This document shows positions 1 through 13,559 of a stretch of DNA of 64,000 nt, piece by piece; the first letter of the stretch is position 1; the number at the start of each line of letters is the position of its first letter. Location of the stretch: positions 58,151,169-58,215,168 of the forward strand of contig OX485806.1 in assembly GCA_950295325.1 (NCBI GenBank), written 5' to 3'. This DNA comes from Polytrichum commune (lineage: Eukaryota; Streptophyta; Polytrichopsida; Polytrichales; Polytrichaceae). The notes beneath the pieces were generated by a model. The model had not been told where the DNA came from. It was given only the letters and a program-made list of their open reading frames with translations, and ran no database searches. The translations under genes and the position numbers were made by a program.

Positions 1-2779
1 CAACGTAGGAGTGATAGAATGGAAAAACCCAAGACAGTAACTGATATTCATCAACAATGATGAGCAGGGGCACCAACAAATTGCTGGTTGGCGTTGTGCA
101 CGTATCAATATCGTTGGGGCACATGCATGCATGTAAAAATGTGGACAATGACAATGAGGGCAATTAGTTGTGTGTTCATTAAGGTCCTCACAAGTTGCAT
201 TGTGATTGGTGCCAATCCCACAACATACGCCAACCTCCAACAAGATGAGAAAAACACCATGTTGTGGTCAAAATGCATCCTACAAATGCGCAACAATCAG
301 AATCCAACGAACGCCCTTAACATTTTTTACCTCTATTTGGGCCAAGCATAGACACATGAGCTCCAATTTGATATCATTAGAATTGATTCAAAATATTACA
401 CATGTTGAATAATAAATATATAAATTCTAACAACCTACAAAACAACCTACTTAGAGCTTTAAAAAAAAATGAGGCCCCTTGGAACACTTATGGTATTCTA
501 AGGGTTAGCAAACAATTAATGGACCCATCCAAACCCTTAACCTTTTATTGGCTATTTAGGTTAGGTCTCGTGCCCATTTTTGCTCATTACAAAATCATCC
601 CAACATTGGGCATCTTCTAAATTCAAGGTGTACATACATGTACCACCATTAACATTGAATGTCACAGTTGTTATGAACATTGACATTGAATTTCTATTCA
701 CTTGGCATTCATGTGACCATAACATAATTTTTGGTGTCCAGGATGTTTAGAAAAATAACTTAAGTACATTTTGTACATGGGGGTGGAATTTTTTATTGTT
801 TGGCTTTGAAGCTCATCAGATCTATCACGTGAGTAAAAAAACTAATTTTGAGTTGAGTTTCCTCTTTATCAATTAAACCCTCCCCACCCACCACCCTTAA
901 GACACGCATTGCAGAATGGTCCGATTTGGGGGCGGCCTACCTTAATAGTTGGAAAAACCTTTGTAGAACAATTTTGATCAATAATATATCCCCCAAAATG
1001 TTCCCACCCCAAGCAAACAAATGAGTATATATTTTGTAGCACTAATATGGTCATCATTAATATTAAAAAATGTTGAGTTTTTCACTCAAGATCTTTTTTT
1101 AAAATGGTATTTAATTCATTAACAAGTGTGGACTTAAAAATAACATTTTTAAAGTACGAAACAAATGGGACAATTTTAAAAGATGGAAAATCAACTTGGA
1201 CTTGAGGCTCCGAATCATTGAGCATGTTGGTAACCACTACCCGAGCCTACACTTCAAGTTGTGGAAGGGGGTCATAGGTGTCATGTGGGACGGTATTATG
1301 CAAGCCATTTGCTATTACAAATTATTCCATTCCATTGTCATTTAGTTATGAATTATCATCCAACTTTGTTCTTGACACCTCTGAATCTCCGTCCTCTTCA
1401 GCAACCGGGCATGCATTGGCCATGAAAGCAATTTTCTGCTAAAAAAATTGTTCATCTTCCCCCAAAATGAAGTAGACAGGGGTTGGTTTAATTTAACTCA
1501 AATAAATTACATTCTTTTATTTCCATACATTTTTATAGCCAAAGCAAAAGATTGAGTTTTTCGTAAACCTCTTACCGCAATTTGATCGGTTAAGATTAGC
1601 TACCACATCTCAAAGGAGGTCCCAATAAGTTAGTTTCCTTCCAAAAACCCTTGATTGATGTGAGGCTATTATGTTTGTACAATTTTTTTGCATGTGCTAT
1701 GAATTTGCACATAATGCAGCTGACTCCTTTGATGTTGGTCTTGGAACTTTTGAGCATGCAACTCTAGCCTTCCCAAACCAATGAGGAAACCTTTCTTATC
1801 AAAGTTTCTTCATGTTGATTTTGTTTTCATTATTAATTTTTTTCATAAATAAATAACCAATCTCCCTCTTTTCTATAGCACAATCCCCACGTGTCTCTTA
1901 ATCTAAGTTCATCATCCTTTGGGATGGTACAACAAGCAACATACGTCATCCCGGGAAAAGGTTTCTCCAGTCAACAACTATAGTTTACATGCAATTTCTA
2001 AAACATCTATTTACATTCACGTTAATCCCTTCTACATGAAACACAACTCAAAGCTAGGGTTCCGCATACCATTTCCTACTTGCATGTGCGTCATGCAACA
2101 AAGAATCAATATCATTTTTTTTACCTCCTTCTTTGGGTTATACAAATAATATGGGATAATTCTTATTCTAACCAATATAGATCATCGTTGTGGCCTTATT
2201 CTAACCTTATTGTTTGTCATGCTTCTTTGATTACATTTTTATAGCCTACGAGAAATTTATTGTTCTACCTTCTATAATTTACTTTAGTATTACATTTCTA
2301 TGACTACAAACAATTTAATGCTCCACCGTCAACAAATTTGAGATTTAATTTTGAATAGGAACTATGTACGCTAATATCTTTAAAACAATCTTGTTGTACA
2401 AAAACATGAGTGAAGATGGTCATTTTTGGATTTTGCGTCCAAGATCTTAGAATTATAGGTATTTTTGATACTTAGGTTCAAGCATCCATTGTTGTACGAA
2501 CAAACAATTCCTGCACATCCACTATCCAATTACCTATTTGGCTAATGTCAAGATAAAACTAGATGATGATATTATTCTTCTACTCTTGGATTCCGATGAT
2601 GAGGTTTGTTTAATTATTGATTTTTTTGATACATAATTCTTTCCTTTTACAAATAGAACACCCCTTCAACTAGTGGTTTCTATATAAGTTCATAACATCT
2701 TTCGTGGTTTATTATGCATGAAAATTCTTCCTTATAAATATTCTTCACCCTTTCTTCATATTTTTTAGGCTTAAGCATT
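1..2779. other. AT-rich non-coding stretch
   Basis: No ORF here has a recognisable domain, plausible codon use or splice context; the longest open frames are under 90 codons and overlap on both strands. I see no repeat shared with the rest of the window. Confidence 0.6.
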
Positions 2780-5290
2780 GACAATGCATTGAAATTGACA
2801 AAGTTCAAGAGAAGGTCCAAATTTGATCATACCACAATTGATTTTGACAACATAAATGTATGTGACATCAAGTACTTGCCACCTTCTATTCATGGCAATG
2901 TTTTATTTGTATTGCCCCTAGTGTATATGGTTGTTTCTAGTGCGAATGGCCATTCATAATATATGGATAAGATATATGATGGCCACCTTGGTGCACAACA
3001 AAAACAACATATATCCAAAATAATTTTGGACTAACCTTCATGCGTTTTGTGGGTGTTGGTCATCCCCAATGTATAAGCAAAAATTATGATTATAACTATC
3101 ATAATGGAGGGGTCCCCAACTACACCAAATAAATTGGTTAGATTATTATTCTATCTTTTTTGGGAGATGTTGTTCCAAAAAAAAATCAAGAATGAAATAT
3201 AAGATATATATCTTTCCACACTAGTGTGTATTGCATTGTGCCAATCTGAGATGTCAAAGGCTTATATAAATCTTGGTGTTCATAAATACCTTGTGTTAAA
3301 TAATTAATGTCATGAATCATTTGATATGACTTAGCAATGTATTACCAATGAGGTCATGAAAACATCCATTGCCAATAACTATACTATGGTATTGGCATTG
3401 AGCACAAAATTTGCTGCAGTCTACCTCTTCAAATTTTCATTAAACGATGAAGGATATTATTTGGTAGGTTTGTCTTTGGATGTTGTTATGCATTAATTCA
3501 ATAATTTTTCCATACCAAATTGTTATAACTTTGTATCGAGTTTCAAATGTTTTGTTGTATTGGAATGGGCACAATATATAATATTATGGTGCTCAAAGAC
3601 CATTCGTGCTTCATGTACGTCCATGGCAGTAAATTCTCAAGGCATCCAAAGACAAAGCATTTGTCTTTAAGATGTCAATAGATCCTCCAAAAGGTGGTGT
3701 GGATTTTATTAACCATATGCATGTTAGAAGAAATATGGAAAATTCATGGATAATGTCTAAAAACGTCAAACGTCTAAAGGATTGGACCACCTTTGCATGC
3801 CATGTGTATGATAGGTAAGTATTGCAAGGTACTAACCATTGAGTATTGTAACATGCAATTTCAAGATGGCATAGCTCAAACTATTGTTTGGAGAAACTTG
3901 AATTATGTATTGGTGGAAAATGAAGTATTGAACATAAATACCAAAGGTTTGATGGCAGAGAATGCGCAAACCAATTGGATTGAGGTAGAAAAAACATGGT
4001 AAATGTGATCTAAGTTTCCCAATGGTGGGTAGCGAGCACCATCATCTTTTTCGTTAGTTGTTAAATTTAGATAATATTATGCAAAAGCATATCAAGGTGC
4101 AATTTCAGCACAAACATCTAGGTAAGGATTACAAGGATGCATTATCAAGTTTTTGAGTGGTTGGGTTTTTGATACTCTTGTTATTGGCAATGGGGTGCTT
4201 ACATGAATATTATAAATGTATCACCATTTTTATTTTGCAATATTATGTGATTTTTTAATCCATAATATATGCAATTTACTATGTGCAATGTTTATAAGAT
4301 ATGACTATAGATGAACATACAAATACGCCAACGTGTAATCTTCTAGAGATGATGCACCACAAGTGGCTCTAACAATCTAGAAACAATATGGTTTGTTTGT
4401 ACGAAAAGACAACAACAATTTGATCCATGCATTCATGCAAATTGAAAATGATAGGTCATGGTTGGGAGGTGGTTTTATTGATAAAGGCCTTGATTCCGCA
4501 TCCTTGAAATTAAAGGTTGCTGCCAAATGTGGAGATTTGAAGCTATAAATAGATGCCATAAAATCCTACCCAAGGGAAAAAACTCTCAATACTAAAGATT
4601 ATAGTTGGGAGGAATATGAGTTGTTTAAAATATACCAAATGGAAGCATAATCTGCCACCAAATGAAAATTATGATTCACATCAATCTAACAAAATGAACT
4701 ATTCAATTATTCCTTCAAATACTAAGCTAAAAAGGCATGTATAAAGGAATCCTTCATTTTTGGAGAGCATGTTGTGGCAAATATTACATAAGTGCTAGAA
4801 TTGATTGTCCTCTTTCTATTGGAATCTTACAAAATTGCCATCCAACTTTGCCAAAAGATGTTGGATGATGCAAGCCAATACCAAGACTTTGTATACTACC
4901 AAAGTTGAAATTGGCAAACATAGCATCGTTGATATTACCTACAAAAGATTAGGAAGGAGTATCGCTTCACCAACAATGTGGAGTGTGAATTTTGGTTATG
5001 TCCTCACATTAAGCGTTGTATAAATAATAGCAAGAAAAAATATGCATTGGATTTGCATGTAATATCTAACATATGGCTAGTAAAAATAGGTACCAAAATC
5101 TCAAGGTATGAGGTGTTGACGCTCAACGATATTGGGTTCCAATTGCGGTCATGGAGGTTATTTTTCCTCGACAAAGATTTTTTACAATTGCAACACTTCC
5201 AATACCTTGGACATATTTTTGTGCCTAGATGCCCATCGAATTTTAGAAAAGTAATGTGTCGTAATCCAACATCACCAATGGTGTGAGCCT
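2780..5290 (+). pseudogene. Decayed copy of a multi-copy plant protein family, possibly transposon-derived
   Basis: No frame is intact, but consecutive fragments on the plus strand read as one broken protein. Around 3657-3820 a frame contains KMSIDPPKGGVDF and WTTFACHVYD. After a stop and frameshift comes YCKVLTIEYCNMQFQDG (from about 3822) and further on GLMAENAQTNW. Later fragments contain IMQKHIKVQFQHKHLGKDY (about 4077), WQWGAYMNI (about 4187) and SLKLKVAAKCGDLKL (about 4503). A Cys/His-containing fragment ECEFWLCPHIKRC is near 4980. From memory this order matches a large uncharacterised plant family found in many copies, some members with a SWIM-like zinc finger. I cannot name its function. 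Many stops and frameshifts make this a pseudogene. The family assignment was not searched. Confidence 0.5.
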
Positions 5291-5329
5291 CGAAATTGCC
5301 ACCAATGGCAACTTGGCTTACAATTGAGG

Positions 5330-7830
5330 TGTTTTAGTAAAATCATTAGATTAGTAATAAGGAAATTTAGCAAAAAACCATTTAGATTAAGGTAGGTTGA
5401 CTAGGGGTGTTTTACCCTTAGGATAAAACTCTTGGGCAAGTAGAAATTAGAAACCAAAGAGATAACAGAGAAATGCCCTTTATCCAAATCGGAAGTGTGA
5501 AAGTAATGGGCTAGTAAGTAGGTAGGTTAATTTAGGAACAACCAATTCAAGCAAGCATAAATCAAGCAACGGCAAAAACAAAAAAAATCGACGTGGCCAA
5601 GAAATAAAAAAAAAGTGACAACTACAAGTGTAAGGGATCTTGCCAACTAGGGCAAGGGGGCCATATTGTCACCCTTGCCAACCAAAAATGAAGTTCAAAC
5701 GGAAATGAAAAAATCTTTATAAGGGCTTGAGCAATTGGGGTGCGAGGTGGCATCCCCCCCATTGACCACTAAGGGCTTGGTTGCCACCGTTCAAGGAACG
5801 GGACCCCTCTATGAAAGGAAGGGAGAAAGGGCCCATCATCTTTCAATTATCTCTTCAAATTTTCATTTTAATACGGCAAACCTTCTAGAATTTTAATTAG
5901 AAGGAGAAAAAATTCTCATTCATTTAATATAGGCATAAGTTAGAATTCTTATAGTTAGAACTCTTGAGAGAAGGTAGTGTGTTTTTTTATATACCCCCTA
6001 AATAGCTGTGTCACTTTTCATCTAGAGTAGTGAACATAAAAATTACAATTCAGCCTTTAAATTTTGACCAATTTTATCCTTAATGTAAGCTTTCCAAAAA
6101 TCCTAAGCTTGTTAGAATCAGAGTTAGATAGCAAAAGTTATGAGTGTTTGAGTGAAGGTATTTCAGCTCCCACTCAATTTACAAACGCATAACTAAACAA
6201 AAAATTGTTTATTTACTTTGATATTTGGTCGTATTATAGGTCTTGTTGTTAGATAATTAAAATGTCTAAGCTTATTGAAATCTAAGTTGATGTGTAAAAG
6301 TTATAAGTAGTCGAGTGAAGATGTTTCAACTGCCTCTTAAATTACAAGTGTTAACTTTGCAATCGCATAACTAAAGGACTAGTTATTCAGTTGCTTTGGT
6401 ATTTAAGTTTGTTATAGGTGTTGTTGTGAGCTTTTTAGAATGTGTATTTTTGCTAGAATATAATTTGATGTGTAAAAATTATAAGTGTTTTAATGAAGGT
6501 GTCTCAGATGCCTCTTAGAATATAAAAACTGATTTTATAAATTCATATCTCTAAGGGAATACATGCAGTTGCTTTAATTATTAAATGAGTTATAGTTTTT
6601 GTTGTTATCTTTTTAAATAACTAACGATTGTTCCAATTAAAGCTTGTGAGCAAAAGTTGTGGCCGTTTAGGCAAAAGGGTTTCTGCTGCCTTACGAGAAG
6701 AGGTTCGTCCATCGAAGATTGGTGGGTATGAGTTGGTGTTGTGGGCGGCCGAACTTTGGATTAGGGGTTCCGCACCAACTATTGCCAAGCCAAGACGGGA
6801 GTCAATCGGTAAGCTTTTTAGCTCTACACCCTTCAATTTAAGAGTGAAGGGAGTGCGGCGAAGGTAAATTCTCACCCCTACCCAACTATCCATGTAAGAC
6901 TAGGGGGACATCACCCACCTAGCCACGGAGGGGATTTCAACTCCCATGTGTGCGGAGCCTCTCAGTTAAGTGTTGTGATAGTAGTTTTTCAATTATAGCT
7001 CGTTCGTGTGTGGTGAAGCCAGATTAATCATCGGCATGACCACTTTACATGTTTGTAGGTGGTAAGGTGGAAGTAATGACCCACGAAATCACCACCATGT
7101 TGTTGGCCCCAACCCTTGAAGATTGTACAACAGGTTGAACACATAAGTTGTCTTATTCCCCGGTTCCATCAAGTTAAATTTTTGTGGTAAAACCGTGTTA
7201 AACTTATTTATAACCAACAAAATTTGTACAACCCCGGTGGGCAAAAGCCAACGGGAAACTTAACTCAGAGGATTGAAACTACCCCTCCAGCAACAAAGAT
7301 CGGAGGGTGTAAGTATCAATCAACCTTCAAGAGACCCGCACAGGGCCTTGAAGGGTTCGGGTTAGGGTGTGCACCAAACATGTTAGTAATATAGATTTTG
7401 TTCAATCAACCATAAACTAAGAATGAAGGTTGAGAGGTGAGACTTAATTAAGGTCCCCCTGTTTAGAAAATTTAATATATATGAAGTAAGGAATTAGATG
7501 TGGCCTTAGGTAAAAGGTAAGGTTATCTCATTCATTAGGATTAGGTTGCCTTGATCCCAAGGCCGGTGCGTCTACACGTAGACTATGATAGGTTAGGCAT
7601 TAGGTTAGGAATATTGATAATTACCTTAGGCACTTAAAATCTAGACACAACCTATCGAAAGGATACGACGCGATTATAAAATTCCTCCACAAACCCAAAA
7701 CACTCATTAAATATCATAACACCGGGGTTCGGCTTGGGCACCTGCTAAGGCGGACCATCCTCACCGAAGGGCTTGTGCGGTACTTTTAAGCTCCGTCGGA
7801 GGGAGGTGCTCAAAAACACCACAAATGGCA
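5330..7830. repeat. Diverged dispersed repeat T, copy 1
   Basis: The stretch 7100-7830 aligns by eye with 15150-16020: both have the block beginning TTGTTGGCCCC, then 'cgggaaacttaactc'-like text, then 'agggtgtgcaccaa', in the same order and orientation. Similarity is weaker towards the left, so the left edge is approximate. The open frame at 6628-6867 lies inside the repeat and has no recognisable domain. It could be one of two LTRs of an eroded element whose internal part was 7.8-13.5 kb, but no PBS, PPT or target duplication was found. Confidence 0.5.
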
Positions 7831-10800
7831 TATCGCAAAAACAAATAAGAAAATGCCAAACTCATGAATAGTTATTTTTGGTTGGAGTAATTGTATTTCC
7901 ATATCCAAGATTTGGCGTTTCAATCAACATTGTCTAAAAAATGACATTACATACTGTGTCACAATTGGTGACACACCCTTTTCCACATGCCTTGATTTCA
8001 CAAAGATCTCATCTCAATCATTGGAAAGGCTAGAGAAATGGATGTATTGCAAACATCATTAGATTTTTGTGCAAGGTGGATTGCAATAATGATAAGTTCA
8101 CTTACACTCCAAGTACTTTTGTAATGAGGTCATGTAGCTACTTGAACTTGCAAGTGTGATAGAGTGTGAATGATAGATATTCCAAATGTTGTGTTCAACC
8201 GCATGCTAGAGACTTTTAGTATATGACATGTATTGGTATGGAATTGTGTAAAATAAATAAATAATATATAAATATTTCATGAAATTATTCATGGTATTAG
8301 GCTTACTTCATTTTTGTTCTATCAAAATGAAAATAATTTAAATTTGAAATTTTTGAAAAAATTAGTATCAATCTTAGAAAATGTACCCTAAAACCATTAT
8401 TAATTACTAGAACATGGTAGGTATTACAACTCACTACTCGCATGGCACAACTCACTACTCATTGTTCATGTCTTAGCCTTCATCTATATATATTTATGTA
8501 AGTCAATGTGGTAGAATACAATGTTATCCACAAACATAAACTCATCATGTATGCCTCCAACTCATCTTGATTTTTGAGTGGCAAAGGAATCATAACTTAA
8601 TGAAGGTGGAATGGAAGTGGGGTCGACATATACACCAATGTAAAATTATTGTTTGTACTTGGAAATGATACCAAATTAGTTTTTTTTAAGAGCCATGCAT
8701 AAATATGGAAGTGGATATTAATGTGGGAGCCACATGTTCTATGTGAATGTCTAGAAATTCACCAACCAATCATTGAAAATCATGCTCATTCAATTTAATG
8801 TTATCAATCCACACTATTTTTCATCAAAACAATTAATGTACCTTATCATATTATTTAACTTGCTTTTAGTGATGAGTAGCATGATAGTCACATTTTATTT
8901 GAGTCACTTCTTGAAGTTTTGCAACAAAATCCTTTCATTGTAATCAATGCCAACCAAAGCCCCAAGTTTGTAACCATCATAGAGGGAGGACATTCCATTT
9001 ACTCTACGAGATACTAGATATCACATGTGCCTACATTTATGATCATCCCATTGAGCATGGCATCATATTTAATGTGATTAGTTTTCCAACTTATTTTGGA
9101 TGATGTTGATGATTGAAAGGTGATTTAAAAATAATCAAGACATCTTAGGATGTAGTTTATGGACATTGTATGGATATCTCAAAGATATCAATATATATTT
9201 TTAAGATTATTTAAATTCAACCCTAATTTTCTGATATTCAATTCTTCAACTTAAGAAACAATAAGAAAATTCATGTCAACTTCTGTCATGTTATGTGACA
9301 ATGACATGATGCATGATACAAAAACATTACGTTGAGGAAATAAGTCCAAAAGTTTATCCAAGGATAATTTGACATGGTAAACATCCTTGTCAACAATTTC
9401 TTCAAATGTTTAATTACATAATGGTTGATTACAAAATGACAATTGACATAGTATCAATCACGTGAAAAAACAATAAAATTCTAACGACAATATTGGACTA
9501 ATGATTTTCAATGGCTAGAAAATCTCGTAGTCTAAAATGCTTTTGGAATTATCTTTGGATTTAGTGCTTACCTAATTCATCAATTGCTCCATATTGCAAC
9601 AATCAACCAAAAAAATTAACTAGCTAATTGATTGCATTGAATTATTCCAATCAATCCAAAAAAATTGATTAATTGGTCAAATTTTCTTAATATTTGACTT
9701 CTAAAAATACCAAATATTTAAAACAATCAAATAAGAAGATCTATTTTTGATACATAAACCAAGCCAAAAGACTAAAGTATGGCACACTACAAGCCAAAAA
9801 CCAAAAGCCATTACAAGCAACACACAACAATGACGTTTGCAGCCAGAGTGAAGGTAAAGGGACCAGCTAGCAACTAAAAAAACGAGAAAGCTTACGAGAA
9901 TGGGAGTGTGCTAAGAATTAAAACCCACCACAAAATTAAAACTTGCCATGAAGTTGAAAGGAAAACGTGCTGCTATAGGGTACAAAACTCACGGTAATAG
10001 GGTACTTAATCTATGGGGATAGGGTAGGCGGAAAGATTTAAATATCAATGCCATAATTTTGAAAGAATAAATTATGAGGATGAAAAAAAATTAGATATCA
10101 AGGCCATTATTTTGGAAGATTGAAGTAGGAGGATAAAATCTAGTATAAAATATATATAGTTACCACACATTAAGTTGGAATTTTGCCAAATCGATCAATT
10201 TTGAAGCTACCTCACCTATACTTTGAGGATTGGTACGTACCAATTTTGTTAGTAAAATGTATTGGTAAATTTATATTTATACAGATTTTGTAATTTGTAG
10301 CCATAATAAGGATGAAAACAAAAGTTTAAGATTATAAACATCCAAAATGCTTAATGGTTGTAACCGTTTGAGAAAACCTCTCATCTAGGAAAGGTAAATA
10401 AGATCTAGAGAGAGGAAGATGAATATCAATTGGAACATAGAAAGGTAAAATTTTGGGAGAAACATTTTTTTCCATGGCAACGAAGTTTTTTTTAGATAAA
10501 GTGTCAAACAATACATGAGTTTATTTTCTATCTCACATTTTTTGAAACATTTGTGTGAGCAAGAATCATCAATTACCCTTGAATGCGTCCTAGTCCGGGT
10601 GGAGAATCCTCTTTCACACAACCTAGTTTATAATTCACATGTGCACCTTTGTTCCATTTGATGGTGAGAGAAGTGGTGTGTATAACACCCTTTTCATTAA
10701 GAAACAACAAGCATTTACAAATACTCGAGTCACTCATAATGCCACTAAATTGTAAAGCCTAATTGTCTCGCCTTCTTGTTGCCTCTAAGTGCTCTAATGT

Positions 10801-12430
10801 CACCTACCAGCAATTGCACCACACTTGCGCACATTCCCCTTTTATAATGTCCAACATGCAGCACCTCCATTCACATGCCATGCCACCTTCCAAACACACT
10901 GAGTGCATGAGGGGAGGACCTTGCCGTCAAGAGGATGCAACCAACAAGGCAACAACCACCACGGGAACTGAATGCTTTGCATTTCTTCAAGCAGTGGCTC
11001 AAATGAGCCTCTCAACCTTGACCATCCATGAAGCCTTGTCATCTTCCACGTGTTTGTCTAAGGGTCGCTTCGGAGCAACTACTTTCCAACTCTTGGGTCC
11101 ACTCTGGATGCCAACATTAGCTCCGCTCCCAGTGTGACGTCTTTCGGTTTCACCTGCACCCCGCCTAACCTCACACTTTCTTCCCACAGCCAAAAGCCGA
11201 CCTACCTAACCCCCACCTTACTCAATTGAACAAAAAAACCACGACATTATCTAGGCAATTGGAAAAAGGACCCCATCGCAAATACTTCTTCTTAGCCTGC
11301 CTACCCCTTAGCAACAACACCAACACTATTACCTAAGCAACTCCTTGGACCTTGCCTCCAAGCAGCTGGGTGATTATCTTAGTGGTGTTTTCACATGCAT
11401 ACCACATAATAGGGCCCAGCCGATTACGTGACAATGTAGTTCATTTCTTAGCTTCCCCATGAGATGACCAATTTGGCATAACAAGCTCAATTTAATCACA
11501 CACTCGATGTCGATTCAATGGCCCCAGTGACCATACCTGGCAACCAAACTGGAGGGATGAATCCACTCACTTACACACCCCCGATCGTGCTTGTATGGCA
11601 AAAACCTACTCTTACGGTTGGAACACATAATCCACCCTTTTGCTACGACTAACCGAGGATGCATCCTTCTAACTACAGAACTTGACTTCATCAACAATTC
11701 ACTGTCAAAATACCGCCTAGGCCGTCATGATTGCACATGGCACTCTTCTCACTGTTACCATGGGAGTTGAAGACGAGGGTGAACTAATCATCATAATTAA
11801 CCATGTGAACCTCACTCGCTCCGAAGTCGAAGCTCTGCAAGCACCACTTTGATGGTTGCACTACATGCCAGGATAACAAAGCAGTCCAGGTTGATCCATG
11901 ATTCTTACTAATACCCCTCCACATGATTCTTTAACCTAGACATTTGTACTAAAGACTAAATCATTGCTAAACCACACTGAAAATCAAGGGATCAAGAGAT
12001 ATGACCCTTAGCTTATGCTTGACCTACACTTCCTTTCTCTATGATATACCCTTAATGAAGACGCTCAATGCTCGAGTAGCTGGTTCTATATTCCCATTGT
12101 TTTTATTCTTATGAAGGTGATTGATGTCATGGGTTTTAGCATTAAAACAACACAGATGACCCTAATGATACCATAACTTTCATCATCACGTATTGACTCA
12201 TGGTTTTTTTTCCCTGATACGAAAAAAAATAAAAATGTGATGAAGCAAGAAAACGCAGGATTTACCCAAAATTTTGATCCTACATGAAGGGAATGCAACT
12301 TACCTCCACGTTGGTCCCTGGTAAGTGCTCTTTGATTATTGGTCTGTTGCATTGCACAGGACTCCCAAAACTCTTCCTAGATCTCGGCGATCAAGAGAAG
12401 GCTTCGAGATTTTTTTCATGTGCATCCAAC
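7831..12430. other. Non-coding stretch between the two T repeats
   Basis: AT-rich to about 10.4 kb, then more balanced composition. No frame carries a recognisable domain. The frames at 10763-11137 and 12086-12352 have no start context, splice signals or family resemblance and are treated as chance. A short repeat shared with 49.35 kb lies at 10545-10740. Confidence 0.5.
10545..10740. repeat. Short dispersed repeat U, copy 1
   Basis: Shares an ordered series of blocks with 49348-49520: GCGTCCTAGTCC, then GGTGGAG, then ACATGTGCA, then AGTGGTGTGTAT, then CATTYACAAAT. Copy 2 lies at the outer edge of the second methyltransferase retroelement, so U could be part of that family's LTR. Copy 1 here would then be an eroded solo LTR; this is inference. 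Confidence 0.4.
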
Positions 12431-12438
12431 ACTTGCAA

Positions 12439-13410
12439 TGTCGCAACCCTTGCTAGCCCCCTTGACCATCTTGCCAATTTTCATTCCTAGCAAAGGTTAC
12501 AAATGCTAACCCTTCGCATTCCGCCATGCTAATGGTTAGCTCCTCCTACCCCAGACCTATAGTTCATAGGAGGGAACCAACCCTCCTACTTTGCTTTCGG
12601 GACTCACCCCTTAATCGGTAACCCATTTCCCCAATGCGGACTTCCATTCATGGAAGTCCAATCCCATGTTGATCATCGCGTTGCCGAAGCAACACTACAA
12701 CAACCCGAAGCATACTAGGCAACTATGGCCTCACATTGGGCCAATGCCCATGGAGGCCGTGCCGTTCGGCCTCGGGTGGGTGAGGCCACACCACCTCACC
12801 CATATAAGCCTCTAGGACTCTACGCGGGGCCCCTACCCTACCGTCAACCAACCTCTTGTCTCTCCACCAAGAGTTGGGGCCAAGTAGACATTTTCCCTTA
12901 GCTGCTGGGCCTAGAAGCCCCTAGCAGCTTCAGACCATCATAACTTCCTTGTATGATGTCTGGTGCTAATACGCGACCACTCCATCTTCATCTACGCTTC
13001 ACGTAGATGCCGATGGACTCCTCACTTGCCCCATTCAAGCAAGTATGGAGGAAGTTATGCTTGTTTGAACCTTGGCAGTCCCGGGAACCACTCCCAGGCA
13101 CTGTTGTACCAGGGCGCTGTCCCGGGACAGCGCCACACTCAAATGGCCATAACTCCTAGCTCACACCTCCGATTGAGGTGTTCTTGAGCATTCTAGAATC
13201 ACCACGCCATGAGCTACGCATAGCTCATGGCCTCACCCTCATGCCTCCTAGTCTCCGTGGGTGGGAGGCGTTCCCAATGCCCGGGGCCCTCACCCACACT
13301 AGGATCACTTGGGCCCTCTCACCAACGGCGCCACAAGTCCCGGGTGTCATTCCGGGGTCCCCCTTGTGCCCATGGTGTTTCGGGCAATCCTCATGGAGAG
13401 GTGCGCGACA
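12439..13410 (-). mobile_element. Solo LTR of family R (R-A), target duplication TGCAA
   Basis: 972 bp, beginning TGTCGCAACCC and ending GTGCGCGACA on the plus strand (TG...CA termini with a 6-bp inverted TGTCGC/GCGACA). The 5 bases before it (12434-12438) and after it (13411-13415) are both TGCAA, a perfect 5-bp target-site duplication. No internal region is attached, so this is a solo LTR left by LTR-LTR recombination. Minus sense is inferred from the R elements at 52.8-64 kb. Open frames within it (for example 13178-13498) recur in every R LTR and are not taken as genes. Confidence 0.93.
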
Positions 13411-13430
13411 TGCAAGCAGGACTCACCCTC

Positions 13431-13529
13431 CATATGAGCCATTCTTCTTCACCGCCTGTGTACCCAACACTTGCAAGCATGACTTATCCTCCATATGAGC
13501 CATTCTTCTTCACCGCCTGTGTACCCCTA
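13431..13529. repeat. 61-bp tandem duplication
   Basis: The block starting CATATGAGCCATTCTTCTTC occurs at 13431 and again at 13492, a period of 61 bp, just right of the R-A target duplication. Confidence 0.75.
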
Positions 13530-13559
13530 GAATGGTCCACCACTCAGCGGGACCATTTT

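Noticed and set aside
6621-6893. Overlapping sense and antisense frames of 80-90 codons
   Set aside because: Both lie in repeat T and neither has a domain; mutual shadowing explains them.
10763-11137. 124-codon open frame
   Set aside because: Low-complexity His/Thr/Ser-rich translation, no homology recognised, shadowed by frames on the other strand.
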